From: Actinomycetota bacterium
GTDB lineage: Bacteria > Actinomycetota > Actinomycetes > S36-B12 > UBA10799
DNA length: 8,058 bases
NCBI GenBank assembly: GCA_030837395.1
Contig: JAUPKO010000463.1
Coordinates: forward strand, 1-8,058
Direction: 5' to 3'
Shown: positions 6,125 to 8,058 of the stretch, in pieces
Numbering within the stretch: position 1 is the first letter of the stretch
How the letters are laid out: the number at the start of each line of letters is the position of its first letter
Notes under the pieces: generated by a model
Seen by the model: the letters and a program-made list of their open reading frames with translations, nothing else
What the model was told of the DNA's origin: nothing
Database searches by the model: none
Program-made: the position numbers and the translations under genes

Positions 6125-6424
6125 ATGATCACCGAGACCGCCTATATGACCATCCGGGTCGGCCACGAGGCCGAGTTCGAGGCTGCGCTGATCCGGGCTC
6201 GGACCTTGGTGGAGCAGACCCCGGGCTGCCTGGGGTTGACCGTGCAGCGCGGAGTGGAACGACCCAGCGTCTATCTGGTCACCATCGGCTGGGAATCCCT
6301 GGACGACCACCTCGTGGGCTTCCGCGAATCAGACCGGTTCGGCCAGTGGCGCGCACTGCTGGGCCCGACATTCGCCGAACCTCCCTCAGTCGAGCACTGG
6401 GGCCCAGTCGAGTTTCCGGCCTAG
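6125..6424 (+). CDS. ABM-domain (antibiotic biosynthesis monooxygenase family) protein
   Basis: A 99-residue protein covering a single ABM domain, a dimeric ferredoxin-like alpha-beta barrel. The pattern is clear: ETAYMTIRVGHEAEFEAAL (4-22) for strand 1 and helix 1, PGCLGLTVQRGVERP (33-47), YLVTIGWESLDDHLVGFRES (50-69) and the closing helix and strand with W75, H91 and W92. The superfamily includes cofactor-free monooxygenases, heme-degrading enzymes and quinol-active proteins, and many small members have no known substrate, so no reaction is assigned. The name does not imply an antibiotic pathway. ATG 6125 is preceded by GAGGGA (6117-6122). It lies 28 bases after the transporter and 14 before the AAA+ gene, fitting one operon. 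Confidence 0.85.
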   Translation: MITETAYMTIRVGHEAEFEAALIRARTLVEQTPGCLGLTVQRGVERPSVYLVTIGWESLDDHLVGFRESDRFGQWRALLGPTFAEPPSVEHWGPVEFPA

Positions 6425-6438
6425 CAGCCCCTAGTCCG

Positions 6439-7932
6439 ATGGCGACCGACCCCTCCCGCGACCTGCGGACGCTGCTGGCCTCACGGCACCAGGTGCTGGT
6501 GGCCAGCGGCCGTGACGAGCAACGACTACTCGAGCTCGTGAGGTCTGTGGCCTCACCGCTCGGGCTTGCGATCTGGACCTGGACCGTCTCCCGCGGGCTG
6601 GCCGTGGCCCCTGCCAAAGGGGGTCCGAATGAGGCGACCTACGGCATGTCCGGCACCCGCGACATCGCCCAGGCGATCGCCTTCGTCTCGGACTCGAAGC
6701 GCCACGGAGTGTACGTCTTCCTCGACGCCGGGCCCCTGCTTGACGACCCCGTGGCAGTCCGCCGCACCAAGGAACTGGCCCACGACCCGGTCCCCGGGCG
6801 CACCGTGATGCTCACCGGCCTGGGCAGCGCCGTGCCCGACGCCCTCGCTCCGGAAGCCGCCCTATTCCGACCCAAACCGCCGGACGTGACCGAGCTGACC
6901 GCGCTGCTGGACCGCACAGTCGCCGGCCTCACGCGCTCAGGCATGGCGATCCGGCTGACCCCAACTGCGCGCGCCGCCCTGCTGGACTCGCTGCGCGGCC
7001 TCACGCTGGTGGATTCCGAGCGCCTCATCATCGAACACACCGTCGCCGATGGGGTGCTGAGCGACTCGGACCTACCCGCCATCCGAGCCGCCAAGGCTCA
7101 CCTGCTCAGTGCGGATTCGCCGTTGGACCTCATCCCCACCGAGGTTCCGCTCAACGCGGTCGGCGGCCTCGACACGCTCAAAGCGTGGTTGGTCGAACGT
7201 GGCCGGGCCTTCGAACCGGCGGCGCGGCGATTCGGTTTGCCCTACCCGCGCGGGGTCCTGCTCACGGGCATCCCCGGCACCGGGAAATCGTTAGCGGCCA
7301 AGGGCATCGCCACCGCATGGGGGATGGCCCTGGTGGCGCTGGATACGGGACGGATGCACGGGTCGTTCGTGGGCGAATCCGAGCAGCGACTGGTCTCGGC
7401 GCTGGACGCTGTGGAGGCGATGGCCCCTGTGGTGCTGTGGATCGACGAGATCGAGAAGGCATTCTCCGGTCCTGGCGATGCCGACGGTGGTGCGTCGGCG
7501 CGGGTGTTGGGGGTGCTTCTGCGGTGGTTGCAGGAGCGTCCGGACGGGGTGTTCGTGGTGGCCACGAGCAACAACGTCAACGCCCTGCCGCCGGAGTTGA
7601 CCCGCCGCGGCCGCTTCGACGAGGTGTTCTTCGTCGACCTCCCGGGACCCGCTGAGCGGGCGTCGGTGCTGGCGGCCCAACTGGCTTCGCGCGGGTGGGA
7701 TCCGCGGGCTTTCGACCTGAGTGCCGTGGTCGCGGTCACGGACGGATACTCCGGTGCCGAACTTGAGTCGGTGATCGTCAGCGGGCTGTACTCGGCCTAT
7801 GCCGCAGGCCGGAATCTCACCACCGACACCCTTGTGCGGGAGGCAGGCGAGACAGTGCCGCTGTCCGTGCTGCGGGCAGAGGAGATCGCCGCCATGCGGG
7901 CATGGGCGAAGGGGCGCGCGGTCCGCGCCTGA
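6439..7932 (+). CDS. Ycf46-like AAA+ ATPase
   Basis: A 497-residue protein with one C-terminal AAA+ module after a ~235-residue N-terminal domain. Walker A is GIPGTGKS (277-284, K283), Walker B VVLWIDEIEK (331-340, D336/E337), sensor 1 ATSNN (375-379), and the arginine-finger region TRRGRFDE (388-395). YSGAELESVI (437-446) is in the sensor-2 helix. The GESEQR pore-side loop (312-317), the LWIDEIEKAFSG string and LPPELTRRGRFDEVFF match the Ycf46 family known from cyanobacteria and red-algal plastids, as does the N-terminal part with its VFLDAGPLLDDPVAVRR segment (93-109). That N-terminal domain lacks a P-loop. Ycf46 has been linked to control of carbon use in cyanobacteria; a role in a heterotrophic actinobacterium is unknown. 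No protease domain or transmembrane segment is present. ATG 6439 has no visible Shine-Dalgarno site, so coupling to the ABM gene stop 14 bases upstream is likely. Confidence 0.88.
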   Translation: MATDPSRDLRTLLASRHQVLVASGRDEQRLLELVRSVASPLGLAIWTWTVSRGLAVAPAKGGPNEATYGMSGTRDIAQAIAFVSDSKRHGVYVFLDAGPLLDDPVAVRRTKELAHDPVPGRTVMLTGLGSAVPDALAPEAALFRPKPPDVTELTALLDRTVAGLTRSGMAIRLTPTARAALLDSLRGLTLVDSERLIIEHTVADGVLSDSDLPAIRAAKAHLLSADSPLDLIPTEVPLNAVGGLDTLKAWLVERGRAFEPAARRFGLPYPRGVLLTGIPGTGKSLAAKGIATAWGMALVALDTGRMHGSFVGESEQRLVSALDAVEAMAPVVLWIDEIEKAFSGPGDADGGASARVLGVLLRWLQERPDGVFVVATSNNVNALPPELTRRGRFDEVFFVDLPGPAERASVLAAQLASRGWDPRAFDLSAVVAVTDGYSGAELESVIVSGLYSAYAAGRNLTTDTLVREAGETVPLSVLRAEEIAAMRAWAKGRAVRA

Positions 7933-7942
7933 TGTGGGCCAC

Positions 7943-7963
7943 GGCCGCCTGGGTCAGGCGGCC
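7943..7963. terminator. Terminator-like hairpin after the AAA+ gene
   Basis: GGCCGCCTG (7943-7951) and CAGGCGGCC (7955-7963) form a perfect 9-bp stem with a 3-base loop, 10 bases past the AAA+ stop. It overlaps the stop codon of the minus-strand frame that comes in from the right, so it could end transcription from both sides. There is no T run. Confidence 0.6.
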
Positions 7964-8058
7964 TGGGGTTGTCGGTGTCGGCGGCGGTGGTGTGGGCGCT
8001 CGTGGCGCGGGATGTGGGTCGCGACCGGTAGGTCGTGGCGCATGACGAGGTGCCAGTG
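7954..8058 (-). CDS. Unidentified His/Arg-rich protein, 3' end (partial)
   Basis: A minus-strand frame runs in from the right edge and stops at 7956-7954, leaving 34 residues that begin HWHLVMRHDLPVATH and end RQPQAA. Nine of the 34 are histidine and nine are arginine. Third codon positions are G or C in 29 of 34 codons, as expected of a real gene in this genome, and a hairpin sits at its convergent end. The fragment is too short for me to recognise a family. It could also be a chance open frame in GC-rich DNA. Confidence 0.35.
   Translation of the reverse strand, partial: HWHLVMRHDLPVATHIPRHERPHHRRRHRQPQAA

Noticed and set aside
5196..6128. Plus-strand frame shifted relative to the transporter gene
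   Set aside because: It gives an Arg/Gly/Asp-rich product with no hydrophobic segments, while the other frame gives ten clean membrane helices.

Overview
The window reads as chromosomal DNA of a high-GC Actinomycetota bacterium. The base composition is strongly G+C rich, with G/C favoured at third codon positions. It carries a WhiB-family iron-sulfur regulator, a family confined to actinobacteria and their phages. It also has a GTP-type PEP carboxykinase and a YqgE/AlgH protein and thioredoxin of actinobacterial type. I see no insertion sequence, prophage gene, CRISPR array, rRNA or tRNA. Genus cannot be fixed from this sequence alone.

Layout: (1) 1-427, the 3' end of an alanine-rich repeat protein with a small C-terminal domain. 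(2) 436-1032, minus strand, a YqgE/AlgH-family protein whose stop lies 8 bases from that of gene 1. (3) 1033-1210, a divergent regulatory region with a CsoR/CstR-type palindrome and a 9-bp inverted repeat in the thioredoxin leader. (4) 1211-1588, thioredoxin, followed by a terminator-like hairpin. (5) 1589-1839, a structured leader with two further inverted repeats, then a WhiB regulator at 1840-2214. (6) A strong 17-bp bidirectional terminator hairpin at 2236-2275, shared with the convergent pckG gene (2283-4124, minus). (7) 4125-4328, a divergent promoter region with nested dyads. (8) A tightly spaced plus-strand run: acyl-CoA thioesterase-like protein (4329-5186), EamA/DMT transporter (5212-6096), ABM-domain protein (6125-6424) and a Ycf46-like AAA+ ATPase (6439-7932), with gaps of 25, 28 and 14 bases. 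(9) A hairpin at 7943-7963 and the 3' end of an unidentified His/Arg-rich minus-strand frame that runs off the window.

How the genes fit together: the left half groups redox and iron-sulfur functions (thioredoxin, WhiB) around a possible sulfur- or copper-responsive operator. pckG is the gluconeogenic step from oxaloacetate to PEP and appears to be its own transcription unit. The four genes to its right look co-transcribed but share no obvious pathway. The AAA+ protein is the least understood of them. Nothing in the window amounts to a clear new multi-gene defence or biosynthetic system. The most worthwhile leads are the palindrome upstream of thioredoxin, the structured whiB leader and the Ycf46-like ATPase in its small operon.
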